Positions 44,140 to 57,922 of a stretch of 64,000 nt of DNA are shown piece by piece. Source of the stretch: Meghimatium bilineatum (lineage: Eukaryota; Mollusca; Gastropoda; Stylommatophora; Philomycidae); contig CM067311.1 in assembly GCA_034231615.1 (NCBI GenBank), positions 18,790,173-18,854,172 on the forward strand, given 5' to 3'. How positions within the stretch are numbered: the stretch's first letter is position 1; each line of letters starts with the position of its first letter. The notes under the pieces are model-generated. The model made no database searches. It saw nothing but the letters and a program-made list of their open reading frames with translations, and was not told the DNA's origin. The position numbers were made by a program, and so were the translations under genes.

Positions 44140-44419
44140 CACCCCTTTTCCAGTTGTCTGGGTCGGGGACCTCGCCGCCCTACTAGCCGGCTGCCCCTCC
44201 CCGGGCACACACACACCGCGCGGGTTCGCCCGGGTTCGACCGGTTTTGACAGGTTTCACCACCATATTGAATGTGCGAGCACACTCAGCACATTCGATTG
44301 CACACTCGGGCACATTCGGTTGCACATTCCGTTGCACATTCGGTTGCACACTCGGGCACACTCGGCACATCCAGCACACTCAGCACACTCGGGGGTCGTT
44401 CCATCCCTATATAACTACT
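44140..44419 (-). repeat. Right terminal block of the Polinton
   Basis: Read from the outside (- strand) it starts AGTAGTTATATAGGGATGGA followed by ACGACCCCCGAG. An array of ~9-10-bp units follows (GAGTGTGCT/GAATGTGCAAC type, about 44,270-44,395). Then comes a GC-rich block with ACTGGAAAAGGGGTGGGT. Same three-module layout as the palindromic element; the two differ mainly in the short-unit array. Reading frames across it are not genes. Confidence 0.85.
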
Positions 44420-45449
44420 CTACAAGCTCTGTTAGCTCGTGACGAGATTCTAGTTGCTTGCTTTCCTTATAGGCAGAGACCCATACCCAATAATGGGCGT
44501 TCAGCAAAGCAAAAAAACCTGGCCTAACTCTAATGTCGAGTCTTCATATACCGGAAAAATGCTCGCAAACAGAAAGGGTGCTGTAACCAATAGGCTCAGG
44601 CAAAAAAGGGACAAAGATGACAGTCCTGGCCCAACACAACTGTCAAGCTTTCCTATACCGGAAATACACTTGCAGAGAGAAAGGGTTCAGTACCTGATGG
44701 GCTATTGGGACCTATTGGGACAATGTCGCTCAGCTCGAGAACGCCTTGCTCTCAAACTCGTGCTGTGAGACTCGAACTTGGGCGAGGGGTTCACGATGTC
44801 GGTGAATGACACCTCGGCTAAGAGGGCGAACGAGCCAGGGTCCAACTCGTCTGTTGAGCTCTTCCTCTTCAGGAACTAAGCTCACGGATGAGAAACGGTT
44901 TAGTACCCGATGGGCACATGCACAGTCATCCAATTACACGAGGCAAGTTCATAGACAGCGGAACACCTCGTGCGAGACAGACGTGAGCAAAAATCGTCTG
45001 GGCGAAGAGTCACCACACACACGCGTGCCTGGCGACAGATAAAGGAGGCTGTCACCCTATTGTCAATGCATGCCGAAATCGGATGTGCTAGGCCTACAAG
45101 GCGCATAACGGTGGCACAACGTAATCACGCTCCTGTCGGAAATCGCACGGATATCCGTGCTGATTACAATGGAGTAAACGCAAAACAAACAAACTACTGG
45201 TTATGCCGAACTTCTCTATTGCTCCAGACATGCAACCAAATGTTTAAGTCAAAAGGATTGTCATGTCCTGAGTCAATGTATCTATATGATGGGTTTCAGC
45301 CATAGGAAAAAACAGTGCTGTCAGTTTCATCCTCACAAGTGCTGCACAGTACATCTCTGGCTCCCTCCCAACCACAGAGGGTGCATACATATATATTCAG
45401 GTAAACATGAAACACATTTCAAAAACAAAATAAAAGCATAATTGTATAG
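44420..45449. other. Flank of Polinton with degenerate ~100-bp repeats
   Basis: Related phrases occur around 44,540-44,605, 44,650-44,705 and 44,885-44,915 (AAAGGGTTCAGTACCTGATG and variants), suggesting an old repeat. No family was recognised and no gene is supported. Confidence 0.45.
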
Positions 45450-45865
45450 ATGACGTGCCATGACGCTTCTCTAAGAAGAAAACCTCAATATAACGGTATG
45501 TCATCCACTAAGGTTTTCTGTTGCATTGGTGGTATGTCTATTGGGCCATTTTTGAGACTCACAGACGCAACCACATGCGTTCTGAGAAGAGATAAAGCAG
45601 ACTTGATCAAGGCAGTAATAAATTCATTTCAAGATGAAGATGATGTTAATGAGTCTGAGAACGTACACATACAGAGTATATCAGAAATAATAGTATCTAG
45701 AGGGGAGGCAAGAAAAATTAATTTTTTGGAAAGTCCTGAAGATCACACAATCAACACATGGCCGGGACTCTGAGTCTACATACACTGAGATGTCTGCTGA
45801 AACTGGAGGGAGGAGTATTTATAGGAATGCCAAACTTGCTGTGAAGCCAGTTTCAAATCAAGAAA
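45450..45865 (+). other. Unassigned open frame and LINE-like 5' segment
   Basis: A 107-codon frame (45,450-45,773) contains ADLIKAVINSFQDEDDVNES; I do not recognise it. Its end (45,747 onwards) and the following bases to about 45,860 are similar to 21,883-21,990, in both cases next to - strand LINE sequence, so part of it is probably repeat DNA. Confidence 0.35.
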
Positions 45866-45867
45866 CA

Positions 45868-46302
45868 TTAGTATTGGCTGGTAGCTTTTTCCAATTTTGT
45901 TGTTAACTCTTGTAGTTCTTGTTCTGACCCAGCTATAAGATCAATATCATCAGCGAAATGTAAGTTGCAAAAAGGGCGACCTTCCATCGATATGAAAGTG
46001 CTGTAGTCATGTTGTGTCTCCTGTATGATGTGCTCTAGATATATTTTGAAAAATACTGGAGACATTATACATCCTTGCCGAACTCCCACATTTGTTTTAA
46101 ATAACTCTCCTATTGTATTGTTTGATAAGACAGTATTATTTGCATTTTTGTACAATAATTCAACAATGTCTATGATTGCGGTGTAAAAATTAAATTTTTT
46201 CAGTATGTGCCACAGACTATCATGCCAAACACAGCCAAAGGCTGTTGTAAAATCAATGAAATTATGGTACAGATAATATGGGCTGAATAAATTTTTTTCC
46301 AA
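45868..46302 (-). mobile_element. LINE reverse-transcriptase palm fragment
   Basis: 144 codons on the - strand with FTTAFGCVWHDSLWHILKKF, GVRQGCIMSPVFFKIYLEHI and NLHFADDIDLIAGSEQE, covering palm motifs including the FADD catalytic box. RTE-like molluscan LINE; truncated at both ends. Confidence 0.85.
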
Positions 46303-46324
46303 TTAATATATATATATGCAACTA

Positions 46325-46405
46325 CAGTAGACATCCGATTATCCAAATTAATTGGGATCGGGCCGAGTTTGACAATCGAAAATTCGGATAATTGGATATA
46401 GATCA
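46325..46405 (+). mobile_element. pogo/Tigger-like terminal repeat
   Basis: TA then CAGTAGACATCCGATTATCC, followed by an imperfect inner inverted repeat built on ATTCGGATAATTGG, resembles the terminal repeats of pogo/Tigger DNA transposons, which insert at TA. A transposase was not found, and the opposite end could not be placed, though 46,490-46,700 may belong to the same decayed copy. Confidence 0.5.
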
Positions 46406-46899
46406 GGAATGAAGCAAAATAGGGTACATACATACAACATCTGAACTGGGTTCTGGTTCTATTTCACTGCTATTGTGGGTGTTATTGTGAGTGTTTTTAT
46501 GGATTTTCTCATTACTGCTGGTATCATTAAATTTGAAAATGAAAGAGCACGTCGGGCAATTTACAAGCGACGGAAGCGGAAGGACAAATTCGAAAACTTT
46601 CATATCCCAAACCCTCTGCACTCCTATATGCACTGCAGTAGAATTTCCTGGCACGAATCGGACTGATCGGGCTTCTGCGAACTCCCAAACCAAATTTGAC
46701 AATCACAAATGTTTTGTTGTTTTTCTACTTGTTCATCACATTTATTGTGTTTTGCATGTCATGCTCATCTTTGCTTGCGATGAAGGAACATCATCATTTA
46801 TCATGACTGTGGTTGCCATAGAAGATAAGATATTGACAATAGAAAGTCTACTGCTGGTTTATTACTGTCTTCCTCAAACAAATAAAAAAAAAATGCTGC

Positions 46900-47320
46900 C
46901 AATGCTACATCTATTCTATATTAATGTATGGCTCAGAAACATGGACAGTAAAAAAATTAAAAGACAGAAGTGATGTTTCAAAATGTGAATGTGAATAGGG
47001 AGAACATCATGGAAAGAAGAAAAAAAAAGAGGTTCTAACCCTCGTATGAAGAAAGAATTGCTAAAGGAAATAAAGATCAAGTAAATAAAATATTTAGGAC
47101 ATATTAAAAGACTTGACACCGTGTTAAAGACCTTCTTGATGGTAATGTTGGGGTCATGCAAACAAGAGGGAAGCAGATATACAAGGGGGAAGTTAGCATC
47201 GCGGAATGTACAGGTTGTAGTCTAGAAGATTACTCCACCAAGACAAAAGACAAATGATATTGGAGGTCTGTTGTAGCCAACCTTCGGTCCGAAGACGACA
47301 CTTAATGATGATGAGTCCAT
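46900..47320 (+). mobile_element. LINE ORF2 C-terminal fragment
   Basis: The + strand shows YGSETWTVKKLK-type sequence at about 46,925 and, further on, a degenerate KIKYFGHIKR-like segment and tail ending near AACCTTCGGTCCGAAGACG, similar to the endings at 18.9 and 53.2 kb. Several stops and shifts. Confidence 0.6.
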
Positions 47321-47559
47321 TAGCAAGGACAATATCGTAAACTTAATAATCACTAAGCTACCACATATAGGAAAACAAATGGAAATTATATTTAGTAATG
47401 ATATCACACCAAGTGTCTAAAATGGACTCCTAGACTACTATTGACTGGTCTAAAAATACGTTCCATAAACTTCGAGGTCGTCCGATGCTAGTGTTACATA
47501 CTAGTAAATGCGGCAAAAGAATATTGTAATGCATATTAGTAGAACTATTATAAAGAGAA

Positions 47560-48010
47560 CGAAATTATACTGCTTAGATCATACATTTTTTCCAGTTAGA
47601 ACATAAGGCTGCGAGACTTGGACAATAAATAGAACACCGCAAAAAAGAATATCCGCATTCTATCTGAAGTGTTGTATGACAATATTAAGAATTTCCTGAG
47701 CAGAAAAGATAACGAACAGTGAGGTTTTGAATATGCTGAATATAGAGCAAGTATGGTTAGTGAATACAATTTTATATATAAAATTGAAATATTTCGGACA
47801 TATAAAAAGATACAATGGCATAGAAAGGCTCATATTAGAGGGCAGATTTCCGGAAAGTAGAAGAAGAAGTAGACCTAGAAGGAGATAGACAAATGACATC
47901 AATCACTGTATGAAGATATCACTGGAGAGGCAAGCAGATTAGCACAGGATAGCGTCAGGTTCAGGACATCAATTGCAAAGACAACGTTCTGGAAAGAATA
48001 TGTCACGTGA
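47560..48010 (+). mobile_element. LINE ORF2 C-terminal fragment, second family
   Basis: CETWTINR-type sequence at about 47,610, EIFRTYKKI/YFGHIKRY-type at about 47,790, and a SRRRSRPRRR-type basic segment at about 47,860. It resembles the LINE end at 60.67-61.08 kb. Degenerate. Confidence 0.55.
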
Positions 48011-48640
48011 TAATGATGACTATTAGAAAAAAAGAATATAAATGCTGCTTGTTAAAGAAAACTTTTAAATGTTTCTTCTATTTCCCGTGAAATTGTAAAC
48101 TCAAAATAGCTTAGCTAATTTATTAAAATGACTGGGGACTATCATAGTCCTACGAATCAAATGATAACATGAAAATTCAATGTGTACATTGATTTTTATA
48201 TTAAATACCATTTTAAATAAATTCGCAGACCTGCATACCTGTGCACTATTGGCGGGGAATATGGGAACGTCATCATCTTAGAAAAATAATTTCAAACAAA
48301 ACAGAAAACATTCATTTCTGTTTGTAAATAGTTTCCTGCAGATTTGATGACTGAAGTACCCAGTGATAAAGGGTGACAATCTCAGAGAAAATAAAGGGGA
48401 AACCACTTCAACACACCTGACAGTGTCTGCGGTGCAGGTGAGTCTGCTTTAGGGTCAAGAGGATCAAACTCCAAGGGGGACTAAGATTTCTAGAAAGATC
48501 TGTCAAGATTAGTTTTGAGTTTATTGTTTTCTACAAAGATAGCATGACCCATGTTCACGTTCGGTTCCTTAATAGAAACGGATTATTTTTCTTTCTCTAA
48601 CATAAATACAAATACGAAATTATACACACACAAACAAATG
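48011..48640. other. No gene seen
   Basis: AT-rich intergenic sequence with no recognised feature. Confidence 0.4.
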
Positions 48641-48663
48641 GAAAAAATTAAAAAAACAAAACA

Positions 48664-48712
48664 AAATAATAATAATAATAATGATAATAATAATAATAAT
48701 AAAAATAATAGT
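48664..48712 (+). repeat. (AAT)n-like microsatellite
   Basis: AATAATAATAATAATGATAA-type run, interrupted. Confidence 0.85.
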
Positions 48713-48726
48713 GCCGTCATAAAAAG

Positions 48727-49175
48727 TCATTATGTGGCTATACTTTAAACTGTCGTTATACTTCAAATTGTTATACTTCAAAATGTCTTTATACTTCAAA
48801 CTGTTGTTTTACTTCAAATTGTTATATTTCAAACTGTTATATTTAAACGGTTATATTTCAAACTGTTATACTTCAAACTGGTTTGCTTCAAACTGTTATA
48901 CTTCAAACTGTTATACTTCAAACTGATTTATACTACAAACTGTTGTAAAACTTCGAACTGTTGTTATACTTCAAACTGTTATAATTCAAACTGGTATACT
49001 TCAAAGTATCTTTATACCTCAAACTGTTGTAATACTTCAAACTGTTGTTTTCTTCAAATTATTGTTAACATCGAACTGTTGTTATATTTCAAATTGTTCT
49101 ATTATAAAATGATGTTATATTTCGTTATACTTCATACTGTTATACATCAAACTGTCTTTATACTTCAAACTGTTA
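48727..49175 (+). repeat. Degenerate ~15-bp minisatellite
   Basis: Units of the form TATACTTCAAACTGT repeat about 28 times with length and base changes. The reading frame through it (LYFKLLYFK) is a by-product. Confidence 0.85.
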
Positions 49176-49199
49176 GTGCAAGACTTAGAGTTGCAGATA

Positions 49200-51023
<1,824 letters not shown>

Positions 51024-51039
51024 GCAATATATAGATAAA

Positions 51040-51375
51040 TAGATGAATAAGATGATGATGTTTGCAGTGTGTTCGACTATGACTAATGAGCCTATTCGTG
51101 CATACCACACTGTTAGCATGTCTGGGAAGAGTATGTAGGACACTGAGATGCTTTTGCCTATCGTCTAGCGATTTTTGTTGCGCACCATCATGTCTGAGAT
51201 TATCTGCAACTTCTGCACCACTCTTTTATTCTGCGACGCGAGTCTGATGTCTTGTAATGTCTTAACTCCTTAAAAGACGTGCAATGGTGGATATACTCAG
51301 GGAGAGAACGTAGCAAATATGGACGTGTCCAGTTTGCAGTGATGATGATCCGACGACTAACTAACTAACAAACCT
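51040..51375 (+). mobile_element. LINE 3' end, RNase H family
   Basis: Degenerate sequence ending WTCPVCSDDDPTTN and TAA within (CTAA)3 at about 51,315-51,368, almost identical over the last ~45 bp to the LINE end at 58,940-58,985. Confidence 0.75.
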
Positions 51376-51705
51376 CAGGGTTTTCATGATACACATTTCT
51401 TTACTGAATATTTCAAGTGTAAGTAGGTTCACGCGTGTACAGAATGTACCAAAATATTATTGTTTTTATTGGGGAGAGGGGGGTAACATTTGGCTAAACA
51501 AACAGTTTGGTGAAAAATTAGATAAAAACTGAAATCACAAGTAAAATAATATTATATAAAAAAATTAAACATGTTATTGTAGAGAATGAATATCAGAGAA
51601 ATTAAATAAGAGAAATACACATTAAAACATACGCGCCTTTTTATTTACACAATTTATTTTTAAATGGATAAACATTTTTTATGTAAGAATACTAGGTCAG
51701 TGTCA
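51376..51705. other. No gene seen
   Basis: AT-rich intergenic DNA between LINE and SINE-like sequence. Confidence 0.4.
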
Positions 51706-51709
51706 GGAA

Positions 51710-51840
51710 GCCGCGTATTGTATTGGTTGGCGCACTGGCTTCGCATATGAGTGGTCACGGGTTCATTCCCCAGTTGAGGTGAAAAGGTTTTTCCACATCG
51801 CAACGGCTCCCTGGTCGCGGATTGGTACTAGATGGACTGT
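51710..51840 (+). mobile_element. tRNA-derived SINE-like sequence
   Basis: An A-box-like GTTGGCGCACTGG (about 51,725-51,737) and a B-box-like GGTTCATTCCC (about 51,760-51,770) are spaced as in a tRNA, followed by a conserved-looking 3' body (GGTCGCGGATTGGTACTAGA). No intact tRNA cloverleaf is formed, which supports a SINE rather than a tRNA gene. Confidence 0.55.
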
Positions 51841-52975
51841 GTGACATAGGCACATATGTTATAGTTTATGTAATCAATAGTGTAGATAGATCACAGTTTG
51901 ACGAAAACAAACTACATTTTCTTCTCTCCCTCCAACTCCGAATCGAATTAATGCAAATTGTAAATCTTCAAGTCTTCTATTGTGCTCAAGGAAGCCTGTT
52001 TCAAAATGGAGGCAAGCGGTTCTCGTCCCAAAAAGTGATTTTTTCAATCTACAGTCATGCCAGCCTCTCCTCAACCTTGGGTCCACCGAGCCTCGTTTTA
52101 AATTGTAGTCAATGAAGATTCTTCTAAATCTGTAGTCAAGCCGCTTCTCCAATTTTGGGTGCAGCGAACATCGTCTTAAACTTTAGTAAAGCAAGCACCT
52201 TCTCTAAATGGTGTCAGGCGAGTCTCGTCTTATATGTAGTTAAGATAACCTCGTCTTTAATTATATTCAGGTGGGTAATCTAAATTTTCGGTCAAGCAAT
52301 TCTAAGTGCTTGGCTTAGTTTGCAGAAGTTGTATATTCATTCATATAGCATTGGGCGATTGCTTATTTGCCTTCTTTTTCTGACCAGTTTACTCTCACAT
52401 GTGTCTATATATGGTGTCTATAAAGATGCTTTGCACTGAATTTGAAATAAATGTGCTCAACATGCCATGACAGGTGTATATTTCCATTATCAAATATACA
52501 GAGTGGATCTACAAATTACTGTTACCTGAATTGTTAACTTTTTTTTGATGACCAAGAAATAATTGTATCGTGCCACTAGTCAATATAAAAAATATGCCAT
52601 TGCCAATGAACAGTAGTATTTTTTCATAAATGTTGTAGCGTCAACGATGTGACACAGTCCTGTAAGGTATATCAATAACACCTGTGACGTAGTATCACTA
52701 GAAATATTGATGAATAAGGTAAAGGTAGGTCCATAACAGCCTCCTGTCGTCGGGGATGAAGTTAACTCTATATCTACTAGGCCGCATCAGCTATTGGGTG
52801 AGGTGGACAGTTCCCTTTCTTTCTGTGTTTGCCGTCTTTAACTCATGAGTCTAGTGTAAATGAGTACAACGAGACTTTATAGAGACACTGTCCTTATATA
52901 ATGTTTGCTGGCGTATGACTCAAGAGCTGGAGGATGCCTTTGAGATGTGGTAATATAGAAGAATAGGGAGAAATC
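51841..52975. other. No gene seen; degenerate repeats
   Basis: Bases 51,950-52,300 show weak repetition of phrases such as CGTCTTAAACTGTAGTCAAG at ~45-50-bp spacing. No gene or known family was recognised. Confidence 0.45.
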
Positions 52976-53300
52976 ATGGAAAGAGAAGGAAACAAATAAA
53001 GAGGTGCTAAAGACAGTTAATATGAAGAAAGAACTACTAAGAGAAATAAAGATCAGGAAAATAAAATATTTTGGTCACATTAAAAGACATGACACCTTAT
53101 TGAAGACCTTACTCGAGGGCAAAGTCAAAAGGAAGCGAGCAAGATGTATGCAGAGATACAAGTGGGAGAGTAACATCACACGATGGACAGGTTACAGTCT
53201 AGCAGAATGCACCACCAAGACAAGAGACAGGGGATGTTGGAGATCCGTTGCAGCCAACCTTCGCTGCGGAGACGGCACTTATGATGATGATGACTCAGAA
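52976..53300 (+). mobile_element. LINE ORF2 C-terminal fragment
   Basis: Encodes MKKELLREIKIRKIKYFGHI, LLKTLLEGKVKRKRARCMQR and, near the end, RGCWRSVAANLRCGDGT. Same family as 18,862-19,200 but in the opposite orientation and less damaged. Confidence 0.8.
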
Positions 53301-53739
53301 ACATTAGAAGGAGCTTCAGACAGAAGTAATTTCAACATTAACATTTACCACAGGGAAAGACAAAATGAAGAAAATACAGCCTGAAGAAATACTTAGCAGA
53401 GATTTCCCCAAGATTACAAGAAATGAGGGATAAAACCACCAGGGTGCCAGGGATAACAAAACAACCTGGAAATATATGAGCTGTGGTGACTCAGAGAAAA
53501 TGTCAATATGAAAGAAAACATGTCAATTAAAATGTTATCTATAATAAAAAGAATATCTTTTTATTGTCTACGTTCGTCCTGAAGCACCTGCACAAATAAT
53601 AACTAATTGCGAAATGCAAGTACAGATGTCTTTTTTGTGTCTAAAAAGCTATCATCGGGAAGAAAATTAAAAGAATAAATAACGGGAACATGTGATACAG
53701 TGAGGGATGTGAGAGAAGAGATACACAACGCTGACTACC

Positions 53740-54075
53740 GCGCTTTAAACATCAGTGATTTTGTAATCCCTGAACTACACTACTCAGACCAGACTGTGCT
53801 TCTTTCAAATGATATAAAGGGATTATAATAACTAATTAAGAACACAAAATACAGCGAATCGCGAAACTTATATTTAAACGCGCAAATAACAAAAATCATA
53901 TCAACAGATATAACAATACAACAGCTAAAATTCAGAATAAACAATACCGTGATAGAGTCTGTAGATAAATTCGAATACTTAGGTGCAAATATCAACGTTA
54001 CAGGAGACAGCACGGCAGAGATAAGGAAGCGATTGGCAATGGCGTAACGTTTAATAACATGTTTGAAAATAATAT
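53740..54075 (+). mobile_element. LINE reverse-transcriptase thumb fragment
   Basis: The + strand encodes, with shifts, a segment ending KFEYLGANINVTGDSTAEIR, the conserved region after the palm in RTE-like LINEs (FKYLGS/A motif). It ends at the TTTTGTC-type repeat array. Confidence 0.65.
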
Positions 54076-54114
54076 GGAAAAGAAAAAAAAACGAAACTAC
54101 TAATACTCAGAACG

Positions 54115-54480
54115 GTTCCATGACAAAATATTCCCAGACAAAATATACCGGACAAAATATCCCCAAGACAAAATATCCCTAGACAAAATATACCCAGACA
54201 AAATTTCCCAATACAAAATATTCCCAGACAAAATAAACCGGACAAAATATTATTCCAGACAAAATATACCGGAAAAAATATCCCCAAGACAAAATATCCC
54301 TAGACAAAATATACCCAGACAAAATATCCCAAGACAAAATATTCCCAGACAAAATAAACCGGACAAAATATTCCCAGACAAAATATCCACAAGACAAAAT
54401 ATCCCAAGACAAAATATTCCCAGACAAAATAAACCGGACAAAATATTATTCCAGACAAAATATTCCAGACAAAATATCCC
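54115..54480 (-). repeat. GACAAAATAT-type minisatellite array, left
   Basis: About 22 units of 14-19 bp of the form GACAAAATATTCCCA / GACAAAATATACCG. The arrays at 59,535-59,740 and 60,585-60,655 have the same unit in the opposite orientation (TATTTTGTCTGG), so the arrays are inverted relative to each other around the MULE remnant. Confidence 0.9.
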
Positions 54481-54789
54481 TACATAGCCAAAATTATTAA
54501 AAATATTATAGTAATAGTAACATAGAAAAATTGGTATAGTAATTTATAACAATGTCCTAGGAGATATGGCACGCTTTATGCAAACATAAGACGTAAACAT
54601 AGTATGACATCTTGTATACAAACAAACCGTGGAGAGATATGGAGTGACTAAGGCTGTGAAAATAACACATTTGTTGTTCAAATTATTGTTTCCACAAACT
54701 AGAAAAGTAAAATAACAAACATAGACTGGACTCAGGGATTCGATCAACTGTATAAGATTCGTGCATTTGAGGATGGTCAAATAATCCCA
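54481..54789. other. Unassigned, possible 5' part of the MULE copy
   Basis: 309 bp between the minisatellite and the LINE end. No protein similarity was recognised; by position it may be internal sequence of the same transposon. Confidence 0.35.
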
Positions 54790-55803
54790 TGTGTCTTCTT
54801 CTTCTTCTTTCTGTCCTCATGTACCTTTCGGTGTTGAGGGGAGAGTGAGTGTACGGTCTTTTGCCCTTCTATTTGCCTCCTCTGCTGTTATATTTCCGAG
54901 TGTCTCTAATACACTATCTATCCACCTTTTACGAGGGCGTCCAATAGGTCTCCTGTTTTCGTATCGTTTGTTAAGTGTTTTTTGGATAATACTTTGCTCT
55001 TTCTGTCTGGTTATGTGGCCGTACCATTAAACTGTTGTTTCTGTATGTACTCTATTGTTGGTTTGATCCCTAATTGTTTCCTTAGTGCTTCATTCCTGAT
55101 TTTGTCTCTCAAACTAACTCCAATCATACGTCTCACACATTTCATTTCAGTGGTGTTAATCTTATGTATTGTTCTAGAATCTAATGTCCAAGTTTGACAC
55201 TGATAACACAATGTTGGTAAGAAAATGGTGTTGAAAAGCGCTTTCTTTGTTTCTAGTGTAATATCTTTGTTTCTTAGTAAAGGTGTTAATTGACCAATGA
55301 TCTGACAGGCCTTATTACATCTTGCGTTTATTTCTGCTTCTTGTTTGTTGTCATATCTCAATGTGCTGCCCAGATATTTGAATTCATCTACTTGTTTTAG
55401 TTGTATATTATTTATCTGTATGTTGATGTTCTCCTTTTCTCTTGCAATATTCATTACTTTTGTTTTGTCTATGTTGATTTTCATTCCAAATTGCTTGCCT
55501 GCTGTGTCTATTGTGTTTAGGTGGTCTTGCAGGTTTTTAATGATGTTGTGGAATAAAACCTGGTCATCTGCAAAAAGCAGTTCATTTGCTTCATTAGAAT
55601 TTGCTGTTTTGTTTATATGGTCCATGTATGTAATAAAAAGTAGTGGGGATAATACACATCCCTGCTTTACTCCTGTGCTAATCACAAAGTCCTCTGTGTA
55701 GCCTGCAGCTGTTCTTATAGTGCAACTGCTGTTGCTATAGAGACTTCTACAAACGTTAATTAAATGTTGGCATACTCCATACATTTTTATGTGCACTTTT
55801 GTC
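54790..55803 (-). mobile_element. 5'-truncated LINE, RT and C-terminal region
   Basis: On the - strand from 55,803: DQTKVHIKMYG, GVKQGCVLSPLLFITYMDHI, ELLFADDQVLF (catalytic FADD box), DEFKYLGSTLRY, and a basic end with RPIGRPRKRWIDSVLETLG near 54,935. A frame change occurs near 55,010. It starts abruptly beside the MULE sequence, consistent with insertion into it. Confidence 0.85.
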
Positions 55804-55805
55804 TG

Positions 55806-56160
55806 GTCGTAGTGAAGCAATGCTTCAGCATATCATAAAACTGGGAAGTAATGGAAATTCAGCTCCATCTTCAATATTTACTGATTTCGAATTAGCTGCT
55901 ATTAAAACTTTCGAATGTGCATTTCCACGAGCTCAAGTATCAGGATGTTATTTGAACGTTCGGCGAAAACTACAGTCTCGGGGCAAAACAGCGCTGTACA
56001 TCTCTGATAAAAATTATTTAGTCAAAGTCAAACAACTGATGGCTTTGGCATTCGTACCAGAAACAGATTTAATTTATTGTTTTCGAGCAACTCACCAGTA
56101 TTGATAGTTTCTCAGATCTGGATTTCCTCATCGATTACTTCGAGATTTCTACATTGGACG
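55806..56160 (+). pseudogene. MULE-type transposase fragment (5' of LINE insertion)
   Basis: Encodes SSIFTDFELAAIKTFECAFP then AQVSGCYLNV and later LMALAFVPETDL, the catalytic-domain pattern of animal MULE transposases (a conserved Asp in DFE, then the C-x2-H-like segment, here CYLNV instead of the usual CFFH). A stop ends the frame at 56,102-56,104. The gene continues beyond the LINE insertion at 59,004. Catalytic residues appear degraded, so it is inactive. Confidence 0.75.
56147..56160 (+). repeat. 14-bp target-site duplication of LINE, left
   Basis: TTCTACATTGGACG, repeated at 58,990-59,003. Confidence 0.85.
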
Positions 56161-57922
56161 TGTCTCTTGTGCATCCCAGAATGATACACATTGCTGCATT
56201 CTGGACTCTATCCAGTCTTTCGATCTGAGTTTGGCTAAGAGTCAGAATTGCCAGTGCATATTCCACCACAGCCACTACCAAACCCTGGTACAAAAGAAAT
56301 AACAATCTTTGCTCACATTGCGCAGCAGCCATAACCTTCATTGCTGCTAAGCCTTTGCCTGCCCTTATTATAATGTGGTCAACATGTTCCCTGAAACTCA
56401 GACTTCTGTCAAAAAACACACCCAGATATCTCATTGTGCTAGTTCTTTCTAAACTTTTCCCGGACAACGAAACTTGTGGCATGGGTGTCTTTACCATGTG
56501 ATTGTTCAAGGAAAACCACGTCACGAATGCCTTAGACGGATTAACCACTGCTCCCGTATCTCGACACCAATTTGTCAGTCTGTCCAGCTCCTTCTGTAGT
56601 TCCACGACGCACTCTTCTCGATTTCTGCCCTGTCTATACACCAGGATATCATCGGCATATGACATCGTTCTGCCAACACCTGTGATTTGATTGCCAGCGA
56701 TATGTACTGTGTATACATTGAAAAGTACAGGAGATAGAGGCGATCCCTGTGGCAGGCCAGGGCTAATAACCGTTGGTGTAGATATCCAGTTACCACACTT
56801 AAGAACTACAACCCTGTGCATCAGGGCGGCGCCAACCCAACGCACGACAAAAGGATTAACTGCAAGATTTAACAGCTGGTACATCAAGATATCCAAGGAC
56901 ACCCTATTGTACGCATCCTCAAGGTCTATTGCGACCGCACATGTCTCCATGCGCGAATCGAACCCCTCAAAAACATCCTGCGCAAATATGGCTGCATTTT
57001 GCCATGTCTTCTTTCCTGGACGATATCCTCCTAACAATGTTGGTAAACACTTATTTCTTTCAAGATAACACGATACCTTCCGGGCCACAATTTTTTCCAA
57101 AAGCTTGCCAATCGTATTCTGCATAGTTATTATTCTGTAGCCATGTATCCTGGTGTGGTCCTTCCCAGGTTTGTGTAGTGGAACTAAATAGCTGTGCAAC
57201 CAGTCTTCTTTCACTGTGCCCTTTAGAAGGCTATTATTGAACATGTCCGCCAACTCTCCCAACTCCTCATCCGTTCTTCGACTAATGTCATCGTATCTAA
57301 TGCCATCTGGCCCTGGTGCTGTATTTTTTGTACTTTTCAGTGCCTTCCTGATTTCTTCAACTGTGATTAGCATATGGTTTTCCATGCTCAAGTTCTTACA
57401 CGTGTCTGTGAGCGTTTTCCTGATTTCTTGATATGCCTCCACATTTCTCTGACCAATTTGTGCGGTGTAGTGTGCCAGCAATGCCGCACCTTTTGTCTCG
57501 TCCGTCTTCTGCCAGACGGTATCGTCGCTCTGGAAATCGGCAATAGTCACGCGTCTTGTGAGACCATTCATGGATTTGTGTAACCGCCAGAACAATTTTA
57601 GTGACTTTTCGCGTGTTATCTCTTTGCAAAATTCGTCCCATTTTGACGCCTTTGCTGACTTTGCAATATCTTTGAATGTTTGGACTAAGATATCTTTCTT
57701 CCGTTTCCATTGTGCGACCTTCATGGGCTGAGCCGCAACACGTTTCCGTGCCCTTTGCCATAGTGATACTGCTTTCCGTTTCTCGCTCCATGCCCTTTGA
57801 ACCTCTTCGTTCCACCAGGAGGGCCTATCCCACACCAGATTTCCCACTACTTGAGCCGTACGTTTGTCTTGTCGAATTCTGCTCACAACATCCACTCCTC
57901 TTCGATCATATTTAAAGGACAA
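56161..57922 (-). pseudogene. LINE reverse transcriptase (5' part, inverted)
   Basis: About 590 codons without a stop. The linker has FWRLHKSMNGLTRR, then APGPDGIRYDDI, GYRPGKKTWQNA, AIDLEDAYNRV (motif A), LPQGSPLSPVLFNVYT (motif B), MSYADDILVY (motif C with the catalytic YADD) and MRYLGVFFDRSLSFREHV. It is cut at GCTRDT by the inversion; the last few codons read into target DNA. Base quality of the frame suggests recent insertion. The first codon of the open frame is TTG and lies at the inversion junction, so there is no native start. Confidence 0.85.

Larger units (their letters stand above)
31760..44419. mobile_element. Maverick/Polinton element, left terminus missing
   Basis: It carries the hallmark Polinton set: protein-primed-type DNA polymerase B, DD35E integrase with chromodomain, FtsK/HerA-like packaging ATPase, adenain-like protease, double-jelly-roll major capsid and penton-like proteins. 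Polymerase is on the + strand and everything else on the -, with convergence at about 36.8-37.1 kb. The right terminal block ends at 44,419 and is followed by CTACAA (44,420-44,425), the expected place of a 6-bp duplication. No matching left terminal repeat or CTACAA + AGTAGT junction was found before 32 kb, so the left boundary is approximate. Polymerase and one small gene are disabled, so the copy is not autonomous now, although most of the structural genes remain open. Confidence 0.93.

Noticed and set aside
44004-44527. Several 70-177-codon frames at the Polinton terminus
   Set aside because: They translate GC-rich and short-unit repeats of the terminal block.
45450-45773. 107-codon frame as a host gene
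   Set aside because: Its end lies in a segment repeated at 21.9 kb beside LINE DNA; no family recognised.
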